This document shows, in pieces, positions 26,297 to 34,296 of a stretch of 44,612 bases of DNA (within the stretch, counting starts at the first letter, position 1; each line of letters opens with the position of its first letter). The notes below the pieces were generated by a model, which saw only the letters and a list, made by a program, of their open reading frames with translations, was not told the origin of the DNA and made no database searches. Source of the stretch: Xylophilus sp. ASV27 (GTDB lineage Bacteria > Pseudomonadota > Gammaproteobacteria > Burkholderiales > Burkholderiaceae_C); contig NZ_JAELTO010000026.1 of NCBI RefSeq assembly GCF_016428875.1, forward strand, positions 1-44,612, read 5' to 3'. The translations under genes and the position numbers were made by a program.

Positions 26297-26830
26297 TCAT
26301 TTATCCAAGGCCAGCAGGTGCCGCAGCGTCGAATCGAACTCGTCGTCTGTCGGTGCATTCAAGATGCTCAATGGGATATGTAGTGCACTGGCGACCATTT
26401 CTGCATGCTCGTGCTCTGCGTTGGCGAAGTGACCTATTTCGAGTTCACTCCATGACACATCGCCTCTTGCCGAAAGCCGCTTCAGAACGGTGGGTACAGG
26501 ACATGTGAGCAAAATAATCGCGTTGCAGCCAAGATCTCGAAAAACCACATCTGGCAATCGCTCATGTTCGCCGACGGCTTTTCTAAGAACAAGATGTCCA
26601 TCCAGCAGCAAGGTTTGTCCGCTGGCATTGATTCTCGCGACTGCCTTTATAAGGGCCGATTGGTTGTCTGCAACTTCATCGACTTTCTTGGCAGCGTCCC
26701 AGGATGCATGACCGCGTTCCTCGCGGATCAAGTGACTGGCTGTGGCGTATCTCAGTCCCACACGATCTGCTGCCGGCTTTGCTAGGTAGGTCTTACCGAC
26801 ACCATGGATGCCGGCGATGAAAATCGTCAT
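26297..26830 (-). CDS. P-loop NTPase, adenylate-kinase-like
   Basis: A 177-residue P-loop protein with Walker A FIAGIHGVGKTYLA (K13, T14) at the extreme N-terminus, as in small nucleoside or adenylate kinases and polynucleotide kinases of the AAA_33 kind. LLLDGHLVLRK matches a kinase-type Walker B and NAIILLTCPVPTVLKRLSAR resembles the lid-arm region. The substrate cannot be told. The start overlaps the ASCH-protein stop by four bases (ATGA), so it is the last gene of the minus-strand operon. Confidence 0.8.
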   Translation of the reverse strand: MTIFIAGIHGVGKTYLAKPAADRVGLRYATASHLIREERGHASWDAAKKVDEVADNQSALIKAVARINASGQTLLLDGHLVLRKAVGEHERLPDVVFRDLGCNAIILLTCPVPTVLKRLSARGDVSWSELEIGHFANAEHEHAEMVASALHIPLSILNAPTDDEFDSTLRHLLALDK

Positions 26831-27294
26831 ATCAAGACCTTGTCGGTTGCCGCTTTCTTCTCGATCTTTCCAAGCTCGCCCAGCGTAAGGTATCGGAACG
26901 ACTGTGGTGGCGCGAAGGCCTTGAACAGCGATTTGGGATCAAGTGGCTTTTGCAGCGTCCGCACGGCACCTAGCAAGATGGCGCACCCTTGTTTCTTGCC
27001 GTCAAAGTATTCGAAGAGTTCGCGACGCGTCAGTGCACCACCCCTGCTGGTGCAGTGGGTCCAAAGCGTAGTGGGTGACCCCTGCACTACGTCTTCAATT
27101 TCCACGAGAGCAACTATTCTTTGGACAGGAGAGCTTGCATAGATGGCAATGAGGCTCACCTCATCGGCGGCCCATGTTCGCCGGAATTCGACGCGCTTGC
27201 TACCGGACAGAATGAGGTCCGCGTATTTGGGTTTGACAGATAGCAGGATTGCTCTACCGCCCGGCGGCAGCGAGCACTCTGGAAAAAGCGACAT
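26827..27294 (-). CDS. ASCH (PUA-like) domain protein
   Basis: A 155-residue protein with an ASCH-type beta-barrel: PGGRAILLSVKPKYADLILS, then KRVEFRRTW, typical of the first conserved strand and the RR motif, and VQRIVALVEIEDVVQGSP. ASCH and the related EVE and PUA folds bind RNA or modified nucleotides. The chosen ATG 27294 (MSLFPECSLPPGG) lies 41 bases inside the end of the upstream PIN gene; a longer GTG frame from 27342 is possible. It overlaps the kinase start. Role inferred: a sensor or specificity partner for the PIN protein. Confidence 0.75.
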   Translation of the reverse strand: MSLFPECSLPPGGRAILLSVKPKYADLILSGSKRVEFRRTWAADEVSLIAIYASSPVQRIVALVEIEDVVQGSPTTLWTHCTSRGGALTRRELFEYFDGKKQGCAILLGAVRTLQKPLDPKSLFKAFAPPQSFRYLTLGELGKIEKKAATDKVLI

Positions 27295-28726
27295 CAGAAA
27301 CTTTGCGAATGGATTGAATAGGGCCGGTAACAACGTGCTCACGAGTGAGGCGGTCGTAGGGCACGGAATGCGGTAGGTGTTCCACGAGCCGAAAGAGGAT
27401 CACCTTGGTTTTTCGCTTGGCCATTTCCTCGATCTGATCGAGTGCGTACACAGTTCTGCGACTGACCAAACTTGCGATCTTCGCTGCGTCTTCCAGAATT
27501 TCGAACCTATCTACTACCCCGATCGATGTGACAGCTTTCTCGTCTTCCGTGCGATAGAAGAGAACAATATCGCCGGGATGGATTGCGTTGGTCGGGGCAT
27601 GACACAGGTATGCGAGCTTGATCGCGTTGCCCACGTTTCCGATTGCACCGAAAAGTCGCTGCTGTTGAGGGCTGTAGTCTGGAAAGAGGGTCTCGTGGAA
27701 GGCTGGTTGGATTGGGATCAAGAACTTCTGAATCTGGGCATCCTGCCGAAAATGCGGAAAGAATCGACGGGTGTAGTCAAGGGGCGACGCCGCATTATCC
27801 AAGGGCGCTATTTTCGGGTGCGGTTTCACCAGTACGAGATCGCCGGCGTACATGCCGCGCGCTTCAAAGCCAAAGTCTTGGAGAAGTCTGATCAGGTAGT
27901 CATGCCGATCAGGATCGGCATGGATGAACACATGTTCACAGGCATTCTCCGTTGCATAACGGAAAGCCGCTTTGAGAAATAGCTCGCCAATTTTTCGCCC
28001 TCTGACCGTCTCGCCCACCTTGAAGGTGCACAGCTTCAAGGCTTGACCTGCAAGCTGCTCACCTGAGTCGTTGATCTTTTGATCGGCTTGCGAGGCGTAG
28101 ATGCATATTGCGGCCAGGGTGTCATTTTCATCCCGGTAGACCCATGCCATGCGGTTCTCTCGTGCTTTGCTTCGAAACCAGGTATCGAAGCCATCGTAGC
28201 CTTCGCGAAGACTGTCAAAGAACGCGGATGCCAGCAGGGGTGTCAGGCTATGAAGCGGTACATCATGGATGTTTGGCAGGAAGACTTGCCGAGGTTCGTG
28301 CAAACGGCGAAGCCAATCTTCAGCCGTCTGGATTGTGTAGATCCGGTCGCCGAGCCCATGAATGCGTGCTTTGGCGTGGAGGCGCCGATCCTCAGTAACA
28401 AGCGCATGCACCGCATCGCATTCGAGCGCATAGAGGATTTCGTTGTCACATGCGTCATTTGCGCTGGTGGCTGATGTATTCCAGGGGCACGGCGCCACGT
28501 TTTCTAAGGCCGGATACTGCTTTACGCGCTGCAAACTTCGTTCCCGTCGTTGTGCATCGCCGTCACGTCCGAAATCCGTAATCGTCGCTGGGTGATACAA
28601 CAACGAGTGGCCGCCGACATTCGCCAGGCGGACGAAGTTCGCGAGGTTTTTCTCCAGGACCTGAAATGAATCCTGGAGCGGTATCAACACATTGGTGTCG
28701 AGCAGAAAGCGCAGTCGCTGCGTCAA
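27254..28726 (-). CDS. PIN - GNAT - EVE-like fusion protein
   Basis: A 490-residue three-domain protein. Residues 1-140 form a PIN-like nuclease: D10 in RFLLDTNVLIPLQDS, then D94/E96 in ACDNEILYAL and E112/D113 in VTEDRRLHAKA give the acidic metal-binding set. Residues about 165-305 form a GNAT acetyltransferase with the acetyl-CoA loop FKVGETVRGRKIGELF (235-250) and AFRYATENACEHVFIHADPD. Residues about 330-490 look like an EVE/PUA barrel with HPGDIVLFYRTEDE and KVILFRLVEHLP. The start is TTG 28726 with GGAAAGG upstream. The combination suggests a nuclease and an acetyltransferase guided by a modified-nucleic-acid reader. Confidence 0.75.
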   Translation of the reverse strand: MTQRLRFLLDTNVLIPLQDSFQVLEKNLANFVRLANVGGHSLLYHPATITDFGRDGDAQRRERSLQRVKQYPALENVAPCPWNTSATSANDACDNEILYALECDAVHALVTEDRRLHAKARIHGLGDRIYTIQTAEDWLRRLHEPRQVFLPNIHDVPLHSLTPLLASAFFDSLREGYDGFDTWFRSKARENRMAWVYRDENDTLAAICIYASQADQKINDSGEQLAGQALKLCTFKVGETVRGRKIGELFLKAAFRYATENACEHVFIHADPDRHDYLIRLLQDFGFEARGMYAGDLVLVKPHPKIAPLDNAASPLDYTRRFFPHFRQDAQIQKFLIPIQPAFHETLFPDYSPQQQRLFGAIGNVGNAIKLAYLCHAPTNAIHPGDIVLFYRTEDEKAVTSIGVVDRFEILEDAAKIASLVSRRTVYALDQIEEMAKRKTKVILFRLVEHLPHSVPYDRLTREHVVTGPIQSIRKVSDVAFSRVLAAAGR

Positions 28727-28820
28727 AACGCACGCCTTTCCGAGCGCACCGCTGCTGCGGTGGGGCGTTCAGTAAGTTCATGGCACGGCCTTGACGCGCG
28801 ACCGGTCTGGAAATCGGCTT

Positions 28821-29540
28821 TCAAGCAGTTTCCCCGTTCGAGCTCTTCGAGCGGGGCCGTTTCGCGATCCTGCTGGCCTTGGGTTGTTTCAGGACGATGG
28901 CTGTAGCGGTCTTGGGATCGCATCCCGGCAGTTCGCGTACGGAGTTTTGCATCCAGGTCGGCAACGTGCTGAAGCCTTCCAGCAGGTCTTTGCGTATGGC
29001 ATCGCCGTGCACCGGATCTGCCAGCAGCTTGCTCAGCTTGCTCAGAACTCGTGGCCGGTCCGTGGCCAGGGTGTCTTTCAACCAGTGCAGGGCCTGCACG
29101 ACACGCATCGCTGGCCGGCCGGCCCAGTACAGGCGGCTGGGCGCCGTCTGCTTGAACTCGATGACGAGGTTGTCCAGCTTTACGGACCGGCGCCTGGCGT
29201 CGGTGTGGATCGTGACGCGGGCGGGCACCGCGTCGGTCAGGCCAAGATCGTTCGCCGCGGTCATGCCGTCGACCAGGAGCCGAAGCTGATCCCGACGGGC
29301 GATGGCGTCTACGACGGCGCGATAGTCGGGGCTGGTGGGGCGTTTCGTGAGGCTGTTGATCGTCGGCCTGTCGTACAACCCTCTGTCGATGCGCCGCAGT
29401 TCGCCGTCACGGACCAAGCGTTGCAGCGTCTTGTCGACGGCGTCGCGGTTACCGAAGGCCGCAAAGTCCGTCGGCACCCAGACGTGGCTGACCCCGTCGG
29501 TTTTGACAAGGGACAGGACAGCGGATTTAAGGTCGGACAT
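28821..29540 (-). CDS. DUF6088 / AbiEi-like antitoxin-type regulator
   Basis: A 239-residue protein resembling the AbiEi antitoxin of type IV toxin-antitoxin systems. The N-terminal winged helix is seen in HVWVPTDFAAFGNRDAVDKT and LQRLVRDGELRRIDRGLYDR. The central part (LLVDGMTAANDLGLTDAVPA and ARRRSVKLDNLVIEF) matches the AbiEi C-terminal region. The usual partner nucleotidyltransferase AbiEii is absent; 94 bases downstream on the same strand is the PIN-GNAT-EVE gene instead. ATG 29538-29540 lies in an array of GTCCGA half-sites, which suggests autoregulation. The C-terminus is basic. Confidence 0.8.
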   Translation of the reverse strand: MSDLKSAVLSLVKTDGVSHVWVPTDFAAFGNRDAVDKTLQRLVRDGELRRIDRGLYDRPTINSLTKRPTSPDYRAVVDAIARRDQLRLLVDGMTAANDLGLTDAVPARVTIHTDARRRSVKLDNLVIEFKQTAPSRLYWAGRPAMRVVQALHWLKDTLATDRPRVLSKLSKLLADPVHGDAIRKDLLEGFSTLPTWMQNSVRELPGCDPKTATAIVLKQPKASRIAKRPRSKSSNGETA

Positions 29541-29668
29541 GGTTGTCCGATGTTTGTAGTTGTTTTGCGGACTTTTCGCAAGTTTTTGTCCGAAATATGC
29601 AGTCTATTTCGGACGAATAAGTATTCATTGCATGTGCTGAGGTCCGAAATTTGTAGTTTTTATCGGAC
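29533..29668. promoter_or_regulatory. Operator array of GTCCGA half-sites upstream of DUF6088
   Basis: Three inverted-repeat elements of 27-28 bp have arms GTCCGA and CGGAC: 29545-29572, 29588-29614 and 29642-29668. Their cores also agree (T-rich with TGYAGT). A further half-site TCGGAC at 29533-29538 lies across the start codon and forms a perfect 7-bp repeat with copy 1. Start-to-start distances of 43 and 54 bases are close to whole helical turns. AbiEi-type antitoxins bind inverted repeats in their own promoter, which is the likely use here. Confidence 0.7.
29553..29581 (-). promoter_or_regulatory. Candidate promoter of the DUF6088 operon
   Basis: Read on the minus strand, TTGCGA (29581-29576) is followed after 17 bases by TACAAA (29558-29553), a reasonable -35/-10 pair 13 bases before the start codon. 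It falls inside operator copy 1, so a bound regulator would block it. Confidence 0.45.
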
Positions 29669-29699
29669 TAAGGCGATCCTCAAGGGTACATCTGAGGGG

Positions 29700-30198
29700 A
29701 TTGAGTGGCAACGCAATGCAGCGTATTCCAGTGGCCGTGGTGGTAATAAGAGCGCAACAGCCAGCACCGAAACGCCAGCGCTTGCTGCATGAGACCTCTT
29801 ATTGCCCAAGGGTGGCAGGACTCCGAAGTTTGGGCCGCGGTTTCTGGTTTCGGCAGGGGCCATGGGGCGCGCAACTGCGATGTGCATCTCCCGGTGAACC
29901 GGGCCGCGCTGTGCGTGCTGCGCATCGAGCCGCCTGCGTCGCCTCACCCCTTCGGCTCCCATCGCTGATGCCTTCGCGGCGGTGCCGCTGCGCGCTGCGC
30001 TTGCCAGTGCGATGCGGGCGCGCTGTGGGTGGGGGCTGGCTTGCTGTTCCCTTCATCCTTGCACACCGTTCTCGCGGTCAAGGTCTTCGCGTGCTGCGCA
30101 CGCTGGCGTCCTGTCGGCCGTCTTCGAACCTGTGACAGCTGCGCTGCGGTGTGCCGGTTCCGGTCTCGGGCAATCCCGCCCGATCACTGGAGTTCGCC
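29700..30198 (+). promoter_or_regulatory. Long non-coding leader of radC (copy A of a shared leader)
   Basis: No gene is seen in 29700-30198. From about 29900 it matches the leader of the DUF2958 gene (43195-43475) for most of its length, and in part that of the ParB gene. Shared landmarks: CGCATCGAGCC, TGCGCGCTGCGCTTGCC (29989-30005), the hairpin GCGTGC-TGC-GCACGC (30089-30103), and GGTCTCGGGCAATCCCGCCC (30162-30181). Confidence 0.65.
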
Positions 30199-30735
30199 AT
30201 GTCGCAAGGTCTGTTCTCTTCCCTCGATTCCTTCGTTGCAGTTTCCTCTGCCGCTTCTTCACTGCTCGTTCGCGATGTCGGCGGCGAGTACCGTCCTGCC
30301 GATGCTGACGAGGTGCTGCAGGCCGCGCAACGGGTGCTAGCGGCGCGGGTGCGTGGGACCGATGTGCTGACGTCGCCGGCCGTGGTCAAGGACTTCCTGC
30401 GGGCACGGCTGGGGAATCTGCCGCATGAAATCTTCGCTGTGGTGCACCTGGATGCGCAGCACCGGGTGCTCGACTACGTGGAGATGTTCCGGGGCACGGT
30501 GAGCCAGACGTCGGTGTATCCGCGGGAAGTGGTCAAGGATGCGCTGGGCCGGAATTCAAGCGCTCTTCTGCTCGTGCACAACCATCCGAGCGGATCGCCG
30601 GAGCCGTCGCGGGCGGACGAACTTCTGACGCAGACATTGAAGTCGGCTGCCGCGCTGGTCGACGTGCGGGTGCTGGACCACCTGATCGTGGCTGGCAACG
30701 AGCTGATGAGTTTTGCCGAGCGTGGGCTTCTATGA
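30199..30735 (+). CDS. radC: RadC family (JAB/MPN) protein
   Basis: A 178-residue RadC-type protein, a common backbone gene of mobile elements; the family is misnamed as a repair factor and its role is unknown. The JAMM metal site is intact: HNHPSG (H127, H129) and D140 in PSRADELL, preceded by HEIFAVVHLDAQHRVL. The N-terminal helix-hairpin-helix of chromosomal RadC is missing, as is usual in the short, mobile versions. ATG 30199 lies at the end of leader copy A; the in-frame region upstream is leader, not protein. A terminator follows. Confidence 0.93.
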   Translation: MSQGLFSSLDSFVAVSSAASSLLVRDVGGEYRPADADEVLQAAQRVLAARVRGTDVLTSPAVVKDFLRARLGNLPHEIFAVVHLDAQHRVLDYVEMFRGTVSQTSVYPREVVKDALGRNSSALLLVHNHPSGSPEPSRADELLTQTLKSAAALVDVRVLDHLIVAGNELMSFAERGLL

Positions 30736-30767
30736 AGCAAAGGGCTGACGGCCCTTTGCTTTTCTTT
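30736..30767 (+). terminator. radC terminator
   Basis: AGCAAAGGGC (30736-30745) and GCCCTTTGCT (30751-30760) form a perfect stem around a 5-base loop, followed by TTTCTTT. It begins right after the radC stop. Confidence 0.9.
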
Positions 30768-30843
30768 CTGGTCGCGCACGCCGTGTGCGAACACTGTGGT
30801 CCTCGCGACCTATACCCGCCACGCCACGCATCGCTGTGACGTA

Positions 30844-31180
30844 TCACGGTGCGTGACCTTGGCACCACGATGCGCCAAGCAAGATCACTCCCAGCGTCAG
30901 CAGAAGACATCCGGCCAGGCGCCACCGCCCCAACGGTTCGTGCAGCACCACAATCCCCAGCAAGGCGCTGATCCATCATCGACATCTCGCGGGCAGGCGC
31001 GACCAGGCTCAGTGGCGCGCCGCTGCTCAACGCCCGGAGCACGAGCATGTACGACGGCGACGCCAGCGCGCCAACAGCCAGGGCGAGATGCCAGCGGCCT
31101 CGCATTACGCGCATCGCCTGCGCGCGGCCGGGAAGCATCCTGGGCCGCAGCATGCCGAGCCGCACGCAAAATGCAGGTGC
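30844..31180 (-). pseudogene. Broken EamA/DMT-family transporter fragment
   Basis: On the minus strand one frame reads ALAVGALASPSYMLVLRALS then PLSLVAPAREMSMM, the typical end of an EamA half-repeat. At about 30967-30982 the frame shifts by one base, and the other frame continues with ALLGIVVLHEPLGRWRLAG and CLLLTLGVILLGA to a TGA at 30844-30846. The N-terminal half is missing. It lies between radC and the oxidoreductase, a remnant of earlier cargo. The upper limit is approximate. Confidence 0.65.
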
Positions 31181-31210
31181 GGGCGTCGCCCTGTGACGTA
31201 CTCTCGCTGA

Positions 31211-32254
31211 TCAGCATGACTCCAGTTCGGCCATCACGACCCCTTTGAGGTGGCCGGCACAGGCCTGCTCCAAGGCAAGCGGCGCTGCACCGAGACCTTT
31301 GCACATGGTTCGGGACAAATGAATACGCCCCTCTCGCTGCCATGTTGCTGCCTGGCCAATCCACGCATCAAACAATTCCGGCGCATGCTCGTCGGCGCTG
31401 AAGCCGCGAATCGTGACACCGCGCAGAATGAGCTGGAACGTGTCCAGTTCAACCGGCGCTCTCAAGGTAGCGTTGCTCGGATTCAATTCCGCGGAAACGG
31501 CGCCCAGCAGCACGCATCGCGCGCCATGCCGGCTGATTTCGAGTGCCGCAGCCAGTTGATCACCACCGACCATGTCCACGATGACGTCAATGCCATCGGG
31601 GGCTGCCTCGGTCAGTTGCTCACAGATCGGCGCGCCGTCACGGGTCACGACCGCGTCATAACCCAGTTCCTGTTGCATCCAGCGCGCCTTCTCCGCACTG
31701 CTGGTGCTGCCGATGATCCGTGTTGCCCCCAGCAGTCGTGCGATCTGCCCGGCCATCGAGCCGATGGCACCCGCTCCGCTGGAGACGAATACCGTATCGC
31801 CCGAACGCACCTGAATCCCGCCGACCAATGCGGCATAGGCAGTCCAGCCATGGCCGAGCCACGCAGCAGGGTCAACATTCGGTCCTTCAATGAGCTTGCA
31901 CTGTGTCGCCGGTACCAGCGCATATTCACGCCAGCCCAACGGATGCAGCACCAGGTTGCCCACCTCTAGACTGGTACCGGGCCCAACCTGCACCACTTCG
32001 CCGATCGCACCGTCAGCGAGGGTATCGCCGGGCTTGAGTGGGGGGAACGGAATGCCCTTGACCGTCACAGCACCCGCCTCGGCCATCAAGCGTGTAGAAA
32101 TGGAGATGCGAAACCAGCGGTTACGCACCAGCACCTGGCCAAGCCCAGGGGATGGCACGGGGGTCTCAATGACTTCGAAGTGCTCGGCCTTCAACGGCCC
32201 TGATTGGTAGCCAAGCAGTCTCACTTCTCTAGCAGTGAGTGGGATGTCTGTCAT
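31211..32254 (-). CDS. NADP-dependent MDR-type oxidoreductase
   Basis: A 347-residue medium-chain reductase of the zinc-free PTGR/CurA kind, acting on activated double bonds of enones or quinones with NADPH. The N-terminal GroES-like part has LVRNRWFRISISTRLMAEAG, and the Rossmann motif SGAGAIGSMAGQIARLLGAT is followed by IIGSTSSAEKARW. Zinc ligands are absent, as expected. The start has AGGAG eight bases upstream. It lies 66 bases downstream of the DinB-like gene and is probably cotranscribed with it under the divergent TetR regulator. Substrate unknown. Confidence 0.85.
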   Translation of the reverse strand: MTDIPLTAREVRLLGYQSGPLKAEHFEVIETPVPSPGLGQVLVRNRWFRISISTRLMAEAGAVTVKGIPFPPLKPGDTLADGAIGEVVQVGPGTSLEVGNLVLHPLGWREYALVPATQCKLIEGPNVDPAAWLGHGWTAYAALVGGIQVRSGDTVFVSSGAGAIGSMAGQIARLLGATRIIGSTSSAEKARWMQQELGYDAVVTRDGAPICEQLTEAAPDGIDVIVDMVGGDQLAAALEISRHGARCVLLGAVSAELNPSNATLRAPVELDTFQLILRGVTIRGFSADEHAPELFDAWIGQAATWQREGRIHLSRTMCKGLGAAPLALEQACAGHLKGVVMAELESC

Positions 32255-32320
32255 GGTCGTACTCCTGGAAGACGTTTGATCTGATCCGCACTTCGGCGGA
32301 CGAATGGCAACGCAGGGGTG

Positions 32321-32830
32321 CTACGCAATGAATCGGCGTGATGGCTCGGTTTGGTGCAGGTAAACCGCAAACGTATCCCACGCCAAGCTGAGAGAGCGCC
32401 GCGACATGATGCGTCCGACTTCGCCGCGGTGGTAACCGCTGTGAACGATGAGATGGGTCAGCATCTCCTCTCTCGACATACACCCCTTGTCGCCATCCGT
32501 GAACACGAACGGCACGTGCGCCGCCAACTCTTCCGGTGTCACCGTTTCCAGGTAGTCCCGGTACCACTGATCGGATGTCGTCAACGCGCCGCGCAACGCC
32601 TCCAAGGACGGCGTCTCGGCCGTGTTGTCCGAAGTGAATTCGTGTGCGGCGCCGACAAGGTGCGCTGCGAAGATCCGATCGACGACGTGGGTGTGATTCA
32701 ACAACCGCAGAGCGGCCTCTCTATCCTGGGCGTGCAGTTCGGTGTCGAAGCCCTTCATCTTCTCCAGGAGTTCGGCGTTGGCCCAGGCGCGGTAACCGAA
32801 CAGGGTGCGCAGCAGTGCAAGGGAGCTCAT
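32321..32830 (-). CDS. DinB family protein
   Basis: A 169-residue four-helix DinB/YfiT-fold protein; these metal-binding proteins include thiol-dependent enzymes. The start MSSLALLRTLFGYRAWANAE matches the family N-terminus. Three histidines at family-typical places are seen: LLNHTHVVDRIFAAHL near the first helix pair and LTHLIVHSGYHRGEVGRI near the C-terminus. AAGGA precedes ATG 32830; a longer frame to 33067 runs into the TetR gene. The gene is divergent from the TetR regulator with 67 bases between. Confidence 0.85.
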   Translation of the reverse strand: MSSLALLRTLFGYRAWANAELLEKMKGFDTELHAQDREAALRLLNHTHVVDRIFAAHLVGAAHEFTSDNTAETPSLEALRGALTTSDQWYRDYLETVTPEELAAHVPFVFTDGDKGCMSREEMLTHLIVHSGYHRGEVGRIMSRRSLSLAWDTFAVYLHQTEPSRRFIA

Positions 32831-32852
32831 CTTCCGAAGTCCTTTTCTGTTC

Positions 32853-32881
32853 AAGAATGTGAGTACGATGTACATATTCTT
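32853..32881. promoter_or_regulatory. Candidate TetR operator in the divergent gap
   Basis: AAGAATGTG (32853-32861) and CATATTCTT (32873-32881) are near-perfect inverted repeats that enclose a second palindrome GTAC-GAT-GTAC (32863-32873). The position between the divergent DinB and TetR genes fits autoregulation. Confidence 0.55.
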
Positions 32882-32897
32882 GTGAGGACGGTTCCAC

Positions 32898-33524
32898 GTG
32901 TCTACTCGCGTTCCAGTGCCCCGCCCATCGATGCGCAAAGAGCCGCGCCAGGCGCGTTCCCGGGCGACCGTCGAGGTCATCGTTCGCGCCGGGGCTCGCG
33001 TTCTGGGCGACCGGGGCTGGGCTGGTTTCACGACCAATGAGGTCGCCGAGGTCGCGGGCGTGAGCATCGGGTCTGTCTACCAATACTTCCCCGACAAGCT
33101 GGCGCTGGTCGACGCGATTCGTCGGCGCCACCTCGACGACGTGCTGACCGTCATGCGAGGCCTTGGCCATGAGGGCCAAACGCAGAACCAACTCGTCGAT
33201 GAGCTGGTTCACGGGATGATCGCGGCTCACAGCATTCAACCTGCTCTTCATCGCGTGCTGCTCGACGAGGTGCCGGCCGATGCAGGAACACGGTCGGCGC
33301 ATCGTGCGTTCGAGGCCGAGTATCTGGAGCGGTATCGCGCAGTCGTTGCGGTATCGGATCGCCGAGACGATCCGGCCGTGGAGATGGTGGTGCAGGTGCT
33401 TTCCGCGGCGGTGGAAGGCGTGATCCACAAGGCCGCCCGGAGCAGGACATTGAAATCGCCAGAACTGAGGCAGGAACTCGTGGCGATGATTCACTCGTAC
33501 CTGCTTCGAGCTCGTTGCGGGTGA
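32898..33524 (+). CDS. TetR/AcrR family transcriptional regulator
   Basis: A 208-residue repressor-type protein. The N-terminal DNA-binding domain has ARSRATVEVIVRAGARVLGD and FTTNEVAEVAGVSIGSVYQY, then FPDKLALVDAI, the classic TetR helix-turn-helix. The ligand domain (60-208) has ELVHGMIAAHSIQPALHRVL. The chosen GTG 32898 has GAGGA nine bases upstream; ATG 32931 is an alternative. It probably represses itself and the divergent DinB-oxidoreductase pair. Confidence 0.87.
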   Translation: MSTRVPVPRPSMRKEPRQARSRATVEVIVRAGARVLGDRGWAGFTTNEVAEVAGVSIGSVYQYFPDKLALVDAIRRRHLDDVLTVMRGLGHEGQTQNQLVDELVHGMIAAHSIQPALHRVLLDEVPADAGTRSAHRAFEAEYLERYRAVVAVSDRRDDPAVEMVVQVLSAAVEGVIHKAARSRTLKSPELRQELVAMIHSYLLRARCG

Positions 33525-34296
33525 AACGGGATGAATGGCCCCTTGGGGCGCCGGACCGGGATCTATGGCAGTTCGTCGCGCCCTCGAGTCCATGCCGCTG
33601 AACAGGGCGTCACCGGCGGAGCCGATCGCGCTGTCGTGCTCACGCATCGAGCCTGGCTGTACCAGTCTCGCCCCCTGCGGGCTTCCATCGTTCCCTCCCT
33701 GCGGTCGGCTGACGCCTGCGCGCTGCGCTTGCCCTCCAGGGGATCGGCTGGTCAGCCCATCCCCGTCGCACTGCGTTTGGCGCCCCTGCCATGCCGCCGA
33801 ACAGGCTGCGCCTGATCGGCTGAAACCCATCTGATCAGGCGTGCATTAGCACGCAGGGGCGCTCGCCGCGCAGCGTGGGTCTCGGCGCATTCCCTGGCCC
33901 GTCGGCCGCTGATCGTCTTCCCCCAAGTCCATCGCTTTCTCCCGCGACCGTAGCCCGCGATGCCTGGCCGTCAAGGCGCGCAGGGCCGTGTCCTCGCCTT
34001 CGGCTGCGGGCCGCACCACTCCCTGCGCTTCTTCCTTGACGGCCCGTCCCCGCGGTCCCGGTTCCTCGCGGGCGATGAACTCGGGAAAGACGGCGGCGAA
34101 CAGGCACCGGCCCGGGTCTCTGCGTCGAACCAACGAAAGCCACAACGGGCTCCGAATCTGGGAATCCGGTGAGCTTTCAAACATCACAGGAGCGTGCCTA
34201 TGCGAAGACCCAAGCCATGAACCGACAGCGGAGATTTTCTTTCTTCCCTTTTCTTCATTGTTTTGAGCGTCCCCGAGCGGGACAAGGAGTTTCACC
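33525..34296 (+). promoter_or_regulatory. Long non-coding leader of the ParB gene (partial copy C)
   Basis: I see no gene in these 772 bases. The part 33620-33740 matches leader copies A and B, with CGCATCGAGCC (33644-33654) and TGCGCGCTGCGCTTGCC (33717-33733). Strong hairpins follow: GCCTGATC/GATCAGGC (33810-33817/33833-33840) and GCGTGC-ATTA-GCACGC (33839-33854), the latter with the same stem as in copies A and B. Then about 380 bases of unassigned sequence and the SD AAGGAG lead to the start at 34297. Confidence 0.55.

Noticed and set aside
30533-31165. Long minus-strand frame over the radC 3' end as one gene
   Set aside because: Only the upper third resembles an EamA transporter; the rest is antisense to radC. 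It is better explained as a frame-shifted pseudogene fragment.
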